In this document: positions 55,483 through 64,000 of the stretch, piece by piece | Layout: each line of letters starts with the position of its first letter | How positions within the stretch are numbered: the first letter of the stretch is position 1 | DNA from: Terricaulis sp. | Lineage (GTDB): Bacteria; Pseudomonadota; Alphaproteobacteria; Caulobacterales; Aquidulcibacteraceae | NCBI GenBank assembly: GCA_024707365.1 | Contig: JANPZV010000001.1 | Location: 1 to 64,000 of the forward strand | DNA: 64,000 nucleotides | Direction: 5' to 3' | Notes under the pieces: generated by a model | What the model saw: the letters and a program-made list of their open reading frames with translations, nothing else | Told to the model about the DNA's origin: nothing | Databases searched by the model: none | Program-made: the position numbers and the translations under genes

Positions 55483-58400
55483 GAGATGCGCTTACCCATA
55501 TCCGCGTGCGCGGCGCGCGCGAGCACAATCTCAAAAGCGTCAACGTCGATATTCCGCGCAATGAGCTGGTGGTGATCACCGGGCTTTCCGGCAGCGGCAA
55601 ATCCTCGCTGGCGTTCGATACGATCTACGCCGAGGGCCAGCGGCGCTATGTGGAATCGCTTTCGGCCTATGCGCGGCAATTTTTAGAGTTGATGCAGAAG
55701 CCGGATGTGGATTGATCGAGGGGCTCTCGCCCGCGATTTCGATCGAACAGAAAACCACATCGCGCAATCCGCGCTCGACTGTCGGCACTGTCACGGAAAT
55801 CTACGATTACATGCGCCTGCTCTGGGCGCGCGTGGGAATTCCCTATTCGCCCGCCACCGGCAAGCCGATCGAGGCAATGCAGGTGAGCCAGATGGTCGAT
55901 CAGATCATGGCGCTGCCGGCGGGAACGCGGCTTTATTTGCTCTCTCTCGATCGTGCGCGACCGCAAGGGCGAGTATCGCAAGGAAATGGCGGAACTACTG
56001 AAGAAGGGCTATCAGCGCGCCAAGATCAATGGCGAGTTTTATGAGCTCGCTGAGCCGCCGACGCTGGATAAGAAGCTCAAGCACGACATCGAGGTCGTGA
56101 TCGATCGCATCGCGGTGAAGCCCGGCATCGAAACCCGGCTCGCGGATTCGCTGGAGCAGGCGCTAAAGCTCGCCGATGGCGTGGCTTATGCAGAATACGC
56201 CGATGACAAGAGCGGCGCTCATGCGGGCGAGCGCATCATCTTCAGCCAGAAATTCGCCTGTCCCGTGTCAGGCTTCACCATCCCGGAGATCGAGCCGCGC
56301 CTCTTCTCATTCAACAATCCCGCCGGCGCCTGCCCGACCTGCGACGGCCTTGGCGTGCAGTTAAAATTCGACGCCGCGCGCGTCATCCCCGATCAGGATA
56401 AAAGCCTCAAGGAAGGCGCCGTGGCCCCTGGGCCAAAGGCCCTTCGCCGCTTTACGGGCAAACGCTCGAAGCCATCGCCAAACATTTTAAATCGAAAACC
56501 AGTGTACCCTGGCGCGACCTGCCCAAGCCGCTGCGCGATGCGATCCTCAACGGCACGAAAGAAGCGATCAAATTCGTCTATGACGATGGCGTACGCCGCT
56601 ATGAGACGACGAAGAATTTTGAAGGCGTGCTGCCGAACCTTGAGCGCCGCTGGAAGGAAACCGATTCCGCCTGGGTGCGCGAGGATCTGGAAAAATATCA
56701 GAGCGAGGCGCCCTGCCCCTCTTGCCATGGCAAGCGGCTAAAGCCCGAGGCGCTGGCGGTGAAAGTCGCCATGCTCGACATTTCCGACGCCTCGCAATTT
56801 TCCATCCGCCAGGCGCGCGATTGGTTTGAGGGCCTCAATGGCAAGCTCAGCGCCAAGCAAAAGGAAATCGCGGTTCGCATCCTCAAGGAGATCAACGATC
56901 GGCTGCGCTTTCTTGTCGATGTGGGGCTCGAATATCTGTCGCTCAGCCGCGCTTCGGGCACGCTGAGCGGCGGGGAGAGCCAGCGCATCCGGCTTGCCTC
57001 GCAGATCGGCTCGGGGCTGACGGGCGTGCTTTACGTGCTCGACGAGCCCAGCATTGGCCTGCATCAACGCGACAACACCCGCCTGCTCGAAACCCTCGTG
57101 CGCCTGCGCGATCTCGGCAATTCGGTGCTGGTGGTGGAGCACGATGAGGAAGCGATCCTCTCGGCCGATTATGTGCTCGATATGGGGCCCGCCGCCGGCG
57201 TGCATGGCGGCACGGTGGTGGCCGAAGGCACGCCCGCGCAGATCCAGAAAAACAAGGCCAGCATCACCGGCCTATCTCACCGGCGCACGCGAAATCGCCA
57301 TCCCCGAAAAACGGCGCTGGACCAATAAGAAGCGGCAGATCACCGTTAAAGGCGCGCGCGGCAACAATCTCAAGAATGTCGATGTCGATATTCCGCTGGG
57401 CGTGTTCGCCTGCGTGACCGGCGTTTCCGGCGGGGGCAAATCCACGCTGGTGAACGAGACGCTTTACAAAGCCGTCGCCCGGCAATGGCACGGCGCGGGC
57501 GATGTGCCGGCCGCGCATGACGCGATCCTCGGGCTTGAGCATATCGATAAGATTATCGATATCGACCAAAGCCCGATCGGGCGCACGCCGCGCTCCAACC
57601 CCGCCACCTATACCGGCGCGTTCACCCCGATCCGCGATTGGTACGCCAATCTGCCCGAAGCAAAAGCGCGCGGCTATGGGCCGGGGCGGTTTTCGTTCAA
57701 CGTCAAGGGCGGGCGCTGCGAGGCGTGCCAGGGCGATGGCGTTATCAAGATCGAGATGCACTTTTTGCCGGACGTGTACGTCACCTGCGATACCTGCCAG
57801 GGCAAACGCTACAATCGCGAGACGCTGGAAATCCTCTATCGCGGCAAATCGATCTCTGACGTTTTGGATATGACGGTGGAAGAAGGCGCAAACCTTTTCC
57901 ATGCCGTGCCCTCGATCCGCGATAAGCTCGAAACGCTCAAGCGCGTGGGCCTTGCCTATGTGCATATCGGCCAGCAGGCGACGACGCTTTCGGGCGGGGA
58001 AGCCCAGCGGGTGAAGCTTTCCAAGGAGCTGTCAAAGCGCGCCACCGGGCGCACGCTTTACATTCTCGATGAGCCCACAACCGGGCTGCATTTCGAGGAC
58101 GTGAAAAAGCTGCTCGAAGTGCTGCATGAGCTGGTCGATAACGGCAATTCGGTGCTGGTGATCGAGCATAATCTCGATGTGGTCAAAACCGCCGATTGGG
58201 TGATCGACATGGGCCCCGAGGGCGGGGATGGCGGCGGCCAGGTGGTGGCCCAAGGCACGCCCGAGGATGTGGCGAAGATCAAAGCCAGCCACACCGGGCG
58301 CTACCTCGCCGAAACGCTCAAGCGCCACGCCGAACGCCGCGCCGCCAACGCGCCCAAGCGCAAAGCCGCCGCAGCGCAAGCGCCCGCGCCAAAAACCGCC

Positions 58401-58517
58401 CGCAAGAAAAAACCGCCGCCGGCTAAAGCGCTGATCCGTTTTCCGCCCGGCGTGCGCCTACTTCCGTGCAACGCGCATAAGCGGGGGAAACATTCATGCG
58501 TTTGGCGGGCATTTTGA
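55479..58517 (+). CDS. uvrA: Excinuclease ABC subunit A, at least four frameshifts
   Basis: [151 protein letters not shown]. Split over ORFs 55353-55715, 55712-56044, 55953-56741, 56627-57328 and 57054-58517. Confidence 0.96.
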
Positions 58518-59095
58518 TTGCGGCGGCGCTCACCTTGGGCGCTTGCGATGAAGCGCAAATGATGGAGCAGCAAGATCCCTACGGCCAGCAGCAGCCCGGC
58601 CCGCATGGCCAGCAGCCGTTCGGCCAGATGCCGGATTTCGCCCAGCACCAAGGCCAGCAATTGCAAAACCCCTATTGCAGCGTGCCGACCTACCAAAACA
58701 ATTCAGTGCCCTATCGCGGCTTTGCCATGATCGGGCCGAACGGGCCGGTGATCTATATCCGCCAGGACGGCATGAGCGATCAGAACCTCTATCGCTTCAT
58801 CCTGGCGCACGAATGCGGCCATCACGCTGCCGGCCACGTCAATTCGCAGCCGCGCAGCCAGGAAGAAAACAATCAGCGTGAGCTCGAAGCCGATTGCTGG
58901 GCCGCGCGCACGATTGCCGGGCAGCTCGATTCCATGGCGCTGCAAGCGGCCTTCAATGACGCGAGCACGCAAGGCCCGTTCGGCCAGCAGCGCAATGCGA
59001 TGATCCAACAATGCGCCGCCAGCATGGGCGGGCAAGGCATGCAAGCCCCGCCGCAGCAGCAGCCCCAGCCCTTCCAGCAGCGGCCGGGATTTTAA
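58496..59095 (+). CDS. Gln-rich lipoprotein with zincin (HEXXH) motif
   Basis: [19 protein letters not shown] lipobox; [49 protein letters not shown]-rich N- and C-terminal tails. Confidence 0.75.
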   Translation: MRLAGILIAAALTLGACDEAQMMEQQDPYGQQQPGPHGQQPFGQMPDFAQHQGQQLQNPYCSVPTYQNNSVPYRGFAMIGPNGPVIYIRQDGMSDQNLYRFILAHECGHHAAGHVNSQPRSQEENNQRELEADCWAARTIAGQLDSMALQAAFNDASTQGPFGQQRNAMIQQCAASMGGQGMQAPPQQQPQPFQQRPGF

Positions 59096-59514
59096 TCGCA
59101 GCCATCGCGCTGGCCTTGGAAGATCACATCTTCCAAGCCATCGCTCAGCACTGCGATGCGCAGCGTTTCCTCGCCCGCGTCCACAAACACGCGCCCGCCC
59201 TCCAGCGAGCCGCCTTCGCCTTCGGCGATCTTCCAGCAGATCGGCTCATCCTGCCAGTGCGAGCACATGACATGATGATCGGCGCGCGGCTCGATCGTGT
59301 AGCGCGCGGCGTGGTTTTGCCCTTCGGCCCGATATTCCAGCAGATCGCCGACCAGCACGCCTGGGCGCGCGCGATCGGGCAGCCAGCGCATGGTCGTGCC
59401 CAAGCCATCGGCGCCGCGATCGATCCAGCAGCCGGCCACGCGCTCGGGCGGCGTGGGCGCGATCGGCGCCGTCGCGCATGCGGCGAGCAGAAGAAGGGCG
59501 ACGCTGGCTCTCAT
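59092..59514 (-). CDS. Hypothetical lipoprotein
   Basis: MRASVALLLLAACATAP lipobox; four-Cys small domain (GCWID...MCSHW...ICWKI...DGCD); stop overlaps the neighbouring gene end. Confidence 0.65.
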   Translation of the reverse strand: MRASVALLLLAACATAPIAPTPPERVAGCWIDRGADGLGTTMRWLPDRARPGVLVGDLLEYRAEGQNHAARYTIEPRADHHVMCSHWQDEPICWKIAEGEGGSLEGGRVFVDAGEETLRIAVLSDGLEDVIFQGQRDGCD

Positions 59515-60326
59515 TGGGCGGGCAATTCCCCACTCGCTTCAAGTTCGATCGGGCCTGTCATCAGCACTCTATCATCGCCGGCGCGCCACTCAATCTGCAG
59601 TGATCCGCCATCGACCAGCACCTCGACCTTGCGCCCGGTGCGCCCCTGGCGATGGGCCGCCACCACCGCCGCGCACGCGCCGGTGCCGCACGCCTTGGTG
59701 AGCCCGGCCCCGCGCTCCCACACGCGCAGGCGCATCTGCTCGAGCGAGCGCACCTCGGCGAAGCCGACATTCACCCGCTCAGGGAACATCGGGTCATGCT
59801 CGATCTTCGGCCCCAGCGTTTCGATCGGCGCCGCGCGCACGTCATTGACGAAGAACACCACATGCGGATTGCCCATGTTTACAGCGCCCGGCCCCTCAAG
59901 GCCGCCGGCGCTGAACGCCATGCGGTCGGTTTCCATCGGCTGCGCCAGCGGGATTTCCTCCCAGCGCAATAAAGGCGAGCCCATATCGACGGTGATGATC
60001 TGCGGCCCCGCGCGTTCGGCATAGAGCATGCCGGCCGGGGTTTCGATGCGGCGCGAGGCGGCCCCGCCCTCTTCCATCAGCAGCCAAGCCACGCAGCGCG
60101 TGGCGTTGCCGCACGCCTCCACCGACCCGCCATCCTGGTTCCAGATGCGCATGAACGCATCGCCCCGGATCGAGCGCTCCAGCGCGATCACCTGATCGGC
60201 GCCAAGGCCAGTTTTTCGATCGGCGATGGCCCGCGCCTGGGCTTCCGACAGCGGCAGCGCCCCGCGCGAACGGGCGTCGATAATCACGAAATCGTTGCCG
60301 CAGCCGTTCATCTTGAAATAGCGCAT
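59511..60326 (-). CDS. dapF: Diaminopimelate epimerase
   Basis: MRYFKMNGCGNDFVIIDARS...MRIWNQDGGSVEACGNATRCVAWLL...VNMGNPHVVFFV...VWERGAGLTKACGTGACAAVVAA. Confidence 0.96.
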   Translation of the reverse strand: MRYFKMNGCGNDFVIIDARSRGALPLSEAQARAIADRKTGLGADQVIALERSIRGDAFMRIWNQDGGSVEACGNATRCVAWLLMEEGGAASRRIETPAGMLYAERAGPQIITVDMGSPLLRWEEIPLAQPMETDRMAFSAGGLEGPGAVNMGNPHVVFFVNDVRAAPIETLGPKIEHDPMFPERVNVGFAEVRSLEQMRLRVWERGAGLTKACGTGACAAVVAAHRQGRTGRKVEVLVDGGSLQIEWRAGDDRVLMTGPIELEASGELPAQ

Positions 60327-60455
60327 GCCCCCTATCTAGGACGCTTCGGCGCCCAACGCACCCCCGGCGAACGGCGCCGTCGAGACGATGAACCGCGCTT
60401 CACTTTCGCTTCCCCCTCTGCTTTTTAGGTTGCTGCCATTTTTGAGAGGGATCAC

Positions 60456-62541
60456 ATGCGCCAGTTTTTCGCTGCGGCCTTCGGGGCGTTCGCACTCGCC
60501 GCCTGCGCCTCTTCGCCCGCCGCCACGGAAACCCATCGCATGACTGAAGATCCCTACCTTTGGCTGGAAGATATTGAAGGCGAGCGCGCGCTTGCCTGGG
60601 TGCGCGAGCAGAACGCGCGCTCGCTGGCGGTGCTGGAGGCCGACCCGCGCTATGCGGCGCTCTACGCCGACGCTTCGGCCATCGCCAATAATCGCGACCG
60701 GCTCCCGCTCGGCAGCGTGCGCGGCGGGCATTATTACAATTTCTGGCAGGACGCGACGCACGTGCGCGGCATTTGGCGGCGCGCGACGCTGGCCTCCTTC
60801 AGCGCCGGCGCGCCGGTTTGGGAAACGCTGCTCGACATCGACGCGCTGGCCCAGGCCGAGAACGCCAATTGGGTCTATAAGGGCGCGAACTGCCTTCAGA
60901 ACCGCTGCATGGTCGCGCTCTCCGATGGCGGGCGCGACGCCGCCGAATGGCGCGAATTCGACACCGAAACGCGCAGCTTCGTCAGCGGCGGCTTTGCCGT
61001 GCCCACAGCCAAATCATCGCTCGCCTGGGTTGATCACAACACCCTGCTCGTCGCCACCGATTGGGGCGAAGGCTCCATGACCGAGAGCGGCTACGCCTAT
61101 ATCGTCAAGCGCTGGACGCGCGGAACCCCGCTTTCAAGCTCGGTGGAGGTGCTGCGCGGCCAGCCTTCGGATGTGGCCGTGTTCGCGGGCGTGCTTGAGG
61201 ATGTGGATGGATCGCGCCTGCCGATCGCGATCGAGGCCGACACCTTCTTCGAGATCCAAAAACTGGCGCCTGGACGGCGCAGCCCCGCAGCACATCGCCC
61301 TGCCGAACAAGGCCAGCATCCAGGGGCTTTTCAGAGGCAATCTGGTGTTCACGCTGGAAGAAGCGTGGAACGGCTTGCCGCAAGGGGCGCTCGCCTCCTA
61401 TCCGCTCGCGCAAACCGGCGCGGCCGCGCCCGCGGCGCAACTGATCTTTGCGCCCAATGCGCGCCAATCGATCGAAGGCGTTTCAATCACGCGCGATGCG
61501 GTGCTTGTGGCAGGCTTTGAGAATGTGCGCGGGCGCATGCTGCGCTTTGCGTGGGAGAACGGCGCCTGGACGCAAAGCGCGCTCGATCTGCCCGCGACCG
61601 GCTCGATCGGCACGGCCGGCGCATCGCCCACCGAGAGCGCGGCGTTTGCGGTGTATGAGGATTTCATCACCCCGCCGACGCTCTTTGCGCTTGAGAACAA
61701 CGCCACCGCCGCGCGCGCCATCCGCTCGCTGCCGCCGCTGTTTGATGCGTCGTCCTACGTGACCGAGCAATTCGAGGCCGTGAGCGCCGACGGCGTGCGC
61801 GTGCCTTATTTTGTGATCCGCGCGCGCGACATTGAACTCAACGGCGAGAACCCGACGCTGCTTTACGCCTATGGCGGCTTTCAAGTGTCGATGACGCCGG
61901 GCTACAGCGCCAATGTCGGCAAGCTCTGGCTCGATCATGGCGGCGTCTATGTGATGGCCAATATTCGCGGCGGCGGTGAATTTGGCCCCGCCTGGCACCA
62001 GGCTGGGCTCAAGACCAATCGCCAAGTCATCTACGATGATTTCTACGCGGTGGAGCGCGATCTGGTTGAGCGCGGCATCACCAGCCCGCGCCGGCTCGGC
62101 ATTCAGGGCGGCTCCAATGGCGGATTGCTGATGGGCGTCATGCTCAATCAGCACCCGGAAATGATCAACGCCGCCATCGTGCAAGTGCCGCTGCTCGATA
62201 TGCTGCGCTACGATCAGCTGCTCGCCGGCGCATCATGGGTTGATGAATATGGCTCGCCCTCCGTGCCGGAAGAGCGCGCGTATCTGGAAACCATGTCGCC
62301 CTACCAGAACCTGCGCCAGCGCGATGATTTCCCGCTGCCGTTCGTGCTCACCTCCACCAAGGACGATCGCGTCCATCCTGGCCATGCCCGCAAGTATGTG
62401 GCGCGGCTGATGGAATTGGGCATGCCCGTGCTTTATTACGAGAATATCGATGGCGGCCATTCGGCGGCGGCCAATCTCAATGAAGCGGCCCGGCGCCGGG
62501 CGCTCGAATATGTCTATCTCATGCAGCGCCTGATGGATTAA
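60456..62541 (+). CDS. Prolyl oligopeptidase (S9) family lipoprotein, frameshift near 61272; TAA stop lies in repeat copy B
   Basis: ALAACASS lipobox; DPYLWLEDIEGERALAWVREQNARSL...TLLYAYGGFQVSMTPGYSANVGKLWLDHGGVYVMANIRGGGEFGPAWHQAG...RRLGIQGGSNGGLLMGVMLNQHPE...NIDGGHSAAANL. Confidence 0.93.
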
Positions 62542-62706
62542 AGCAACGGACTTTAAATTCGCCTCAGTCCGATGGCGGGCTCCGAGCGAATTTAAAGTCC
62601 ATAAGTTGCTTTAGAAACATTTGAATCTAAAGCGTCTTTGAGGACTTAAATGCGACGCGGGTGGTTGATCCATCGTTTGGGTCGCATTTAAGTCCCGACG
62701 CTTTAG
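62538..62706. repeat. Copy B of double-hairpin intergenic repeat
   Basis: Same architecture as 44673-44840, with the stem sequences conserved and the loop/linker bases differing; central GAATC at 62623-62627. Confidence 0.9.
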
Positions 62707-62726
62707 GCTGAAGCCTCGGAGACCTC

Positions 62727-63062
62727 ATGAACATCGCGCGCGCGGCCATCGGCATACTCGGGCTCGCCCTTTTGGGGCTGATCATCTGGGCGTTCACCGC
62801 CCAGCAGGATCTGCACGGCAGCTTCTTTGATCAAGCCGCCGTGCTGCTCACGCTGCCCTGGGGCGTTGTCGGCATCGCGGACCTTTTGGTCGGCTTTATC
62901 CTGTTTGCGGTGCTGGTGTTCTTGACCGAGCGCTCTTTGCTCGTGGCCGCGCTGTGGGCCGCGCCCGTGCTTGTGCTCGGCAATGTGTGGGCGGCGGTTT
63001 GGTTTGTCATCCGCCTGCCGCATCTGGCCAAGCAGCTCTCTAAGCCGGATTGGCCGTCTTAA
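62727..63062 (+). CDS. Small membrane protein (DUF1475-like)
   Basis: MNIARAAIGILGLALLGLIIWAF...LLTLPWGVVGIADLLVGFILFAVLVFLTERSLLVAALWAAPVLVLGNVWAAVWFV. Confidence 0.7.
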   Translation: MNIARAAIGILGLALLGLIIWAFTAQQDLHGSFFDQAAVLLTLPWGVVGIADLLVGFILFAVLVFLTERSLLVAALWAAPVLVLGNVWAAVWFVIRLPHLAKQLSKPDWPS

Positions 63063-63972
63063 AGAGATCGCGCAGCAGGCTCGCCAAAAGCCGCGCTTCT
63101 TCCTCACGCTGGCCGCCCTCGCGCCAGGCGACGCCAATGGAGCGGCCCACGATCGGCTCGGCGAACGGGCGCATCTCCACATGCGCGCCCGCGGCCGCGC
63201 CGCCCTCTGCGGCGATCTTCGGCAGCAGCGTCACGCCCATGCCGCCCGCCACCATCTGCACCAGCGTCGCCAAGCTTGTGGCGCCCACGTCAGCCGCGCG
63301 CCGGCCCGGCTCAGAGCGGCAAACGCTCAGCGCATGCTCGCGCAAGCAATGGCCGTCCTCGAGCAGCAGCACCTCCTCGTCTTTGAGGTGGCCCGGCTCC
63401 AAATCGTTGCGCGCCGCCAGCGGATGGCCCTCCGGGCAAAGCAGGAAAAACTCATCCTCCGCCACCGGCACGCTGGCGACGCCATGGGCGCTGTAGGGCA
63501 GCGCGATCACCGCCGCATCCAGCGTGCGCGCGCGCAGCCCTTCAGCCAGACGCCCGGTTAAATCCTCGCGCAATTGCAGCCGCAGCCCAGGAAAACGCTT
63601 GCGCAGCAAAGGCAAAACCCGCGGCAGCAAAAACGGCGCGATCGTCGGGATCGCGCCGAGCCGGAACACGCCGCTGAACGGCCTGCCCGCCGCCTGCACC
63701 GCGCGCACCAAATCCTCGACCTCGCGCAGCGTCCGCGCCGCGCGCTCCGCCGCTTCGGCGCCCGCCGCCGTCAACACCGCGCCGCTGCGGCCGCGCTCCA
63801 CCAAGATCGCGCCCAGCGCGGCCTCAAGTTCCTTGATGCCGGCCGAGAGCGTCGGCTGGGTGACGCCCACCGCCTCGGCGGCCGCGACGAAACTGCCCTC
63901 AGCCTGGACAGCAGTGAGAAATTGGAGCTGCCGCAGCGTCGGCAGCGACGAAGCTGGAATTCGATCGTCCAT
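63040..63972 (-). CDS. oxyR: OxyR-type LysR-family hydrogen-peroxide regulator
   Basis: PTLRQLQFLTAVQAEGSFVAAAEAVGVTQPTLSAGIKELEAALG; two-Cys redox segment LLLEDGHCLREHALSVC. Confidence 0.9.
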   Translation of the reverse strand: MDDRIPASSLPTLRQLQFLTAVQAEGSFVAAAEAVGVTQPTLSAGIKELEAALGAILVERGRSGAVLTAAGAEAAERAARTLREVEDLVRAVQAAGRPFSGVFRLGAIPTIAPFLLPRVLPLLRKRFPGLRLQLREDLTGRLAEGLRARTLDAAVIALPYSAHGVASVPVAEDEFFLLCPEGHPLAARNDLEPGHLKDEEVLLLEDGHCLREHALSVCRSEPGRRAADVGATSLATLVQMVAGGMGVTLLPKIAAEGGAAAGAHVEMRPFAEPIVGRSIGVAWREGGQREEEARLLASLLRDLFKTANPA

Positions 63973-63985
63973 AGACCATCTCTAT
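63971..63985. promoter_or_regulatory. OxyR-like operator half overlapping the oxyR start codon
   Basis: ATAG-ACCATCT-CTAT (ATAG-N7-CTAT); the rest of the site would extend toward or past the window edge. Confidence 0.6.
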
Positions 63986-64000
63986 TGAATGGAGATCGAT

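Overview
This is a GC-rich, mostly housekeeping segment of an alphaproteobacterial chromosome. Gene content and order (ALAS-type hemA, MucR, the nrdR-rib-nusB-thiL block, the rpoZ-rel-pyrE-pdxJ-acpS-lepB-rnc-era-recO block, GTTC-N7-GTTC LexA box, GANTC sites) suggest a Caulobacterales/Hyphomonadaceae-like organism; that placement is inference. I support about 55 protein genes. I saw no rRNA, tRNA, CRISPR array, phage or transposase gene. At least 18 genes, many of them essential (hppA, glyA, hemA, nrdR, era, rel, ssb, uvrA and others), are broken by small indels while both halves stay conserved. I read this as uncorrected sequencing indels rather than real pseudogenes. The most interesting non-coding signal is a repeat of about 168 bp present twice (44673-44840 and 62538-62706). 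It consists of two homologous bulged hairpins flanking a central GANTC (CcrM-type) site. A short internally deleted relative lies at 52846-52883, and the elements supply stop codons or C-terminal codons to adjacent genes. Other leads are: a riboflavin operon whose RibD lacks the deaminase domain and whose RibA-like domain lacks its zinc cysteines, with a sialate O-acetylesterase gene sitting where the deaminase region would be; an extradiol-dioxygenase gene translationally coupled to uvrA downstream of LexA-like boxes shared with ssb; an ATAG-N7-CTAT OxyR-like operator on the oxyR start codon; and several regulators or enzymes with degenerate catalytic or metal sites. No tools were run. All family calls come from reading motifs.
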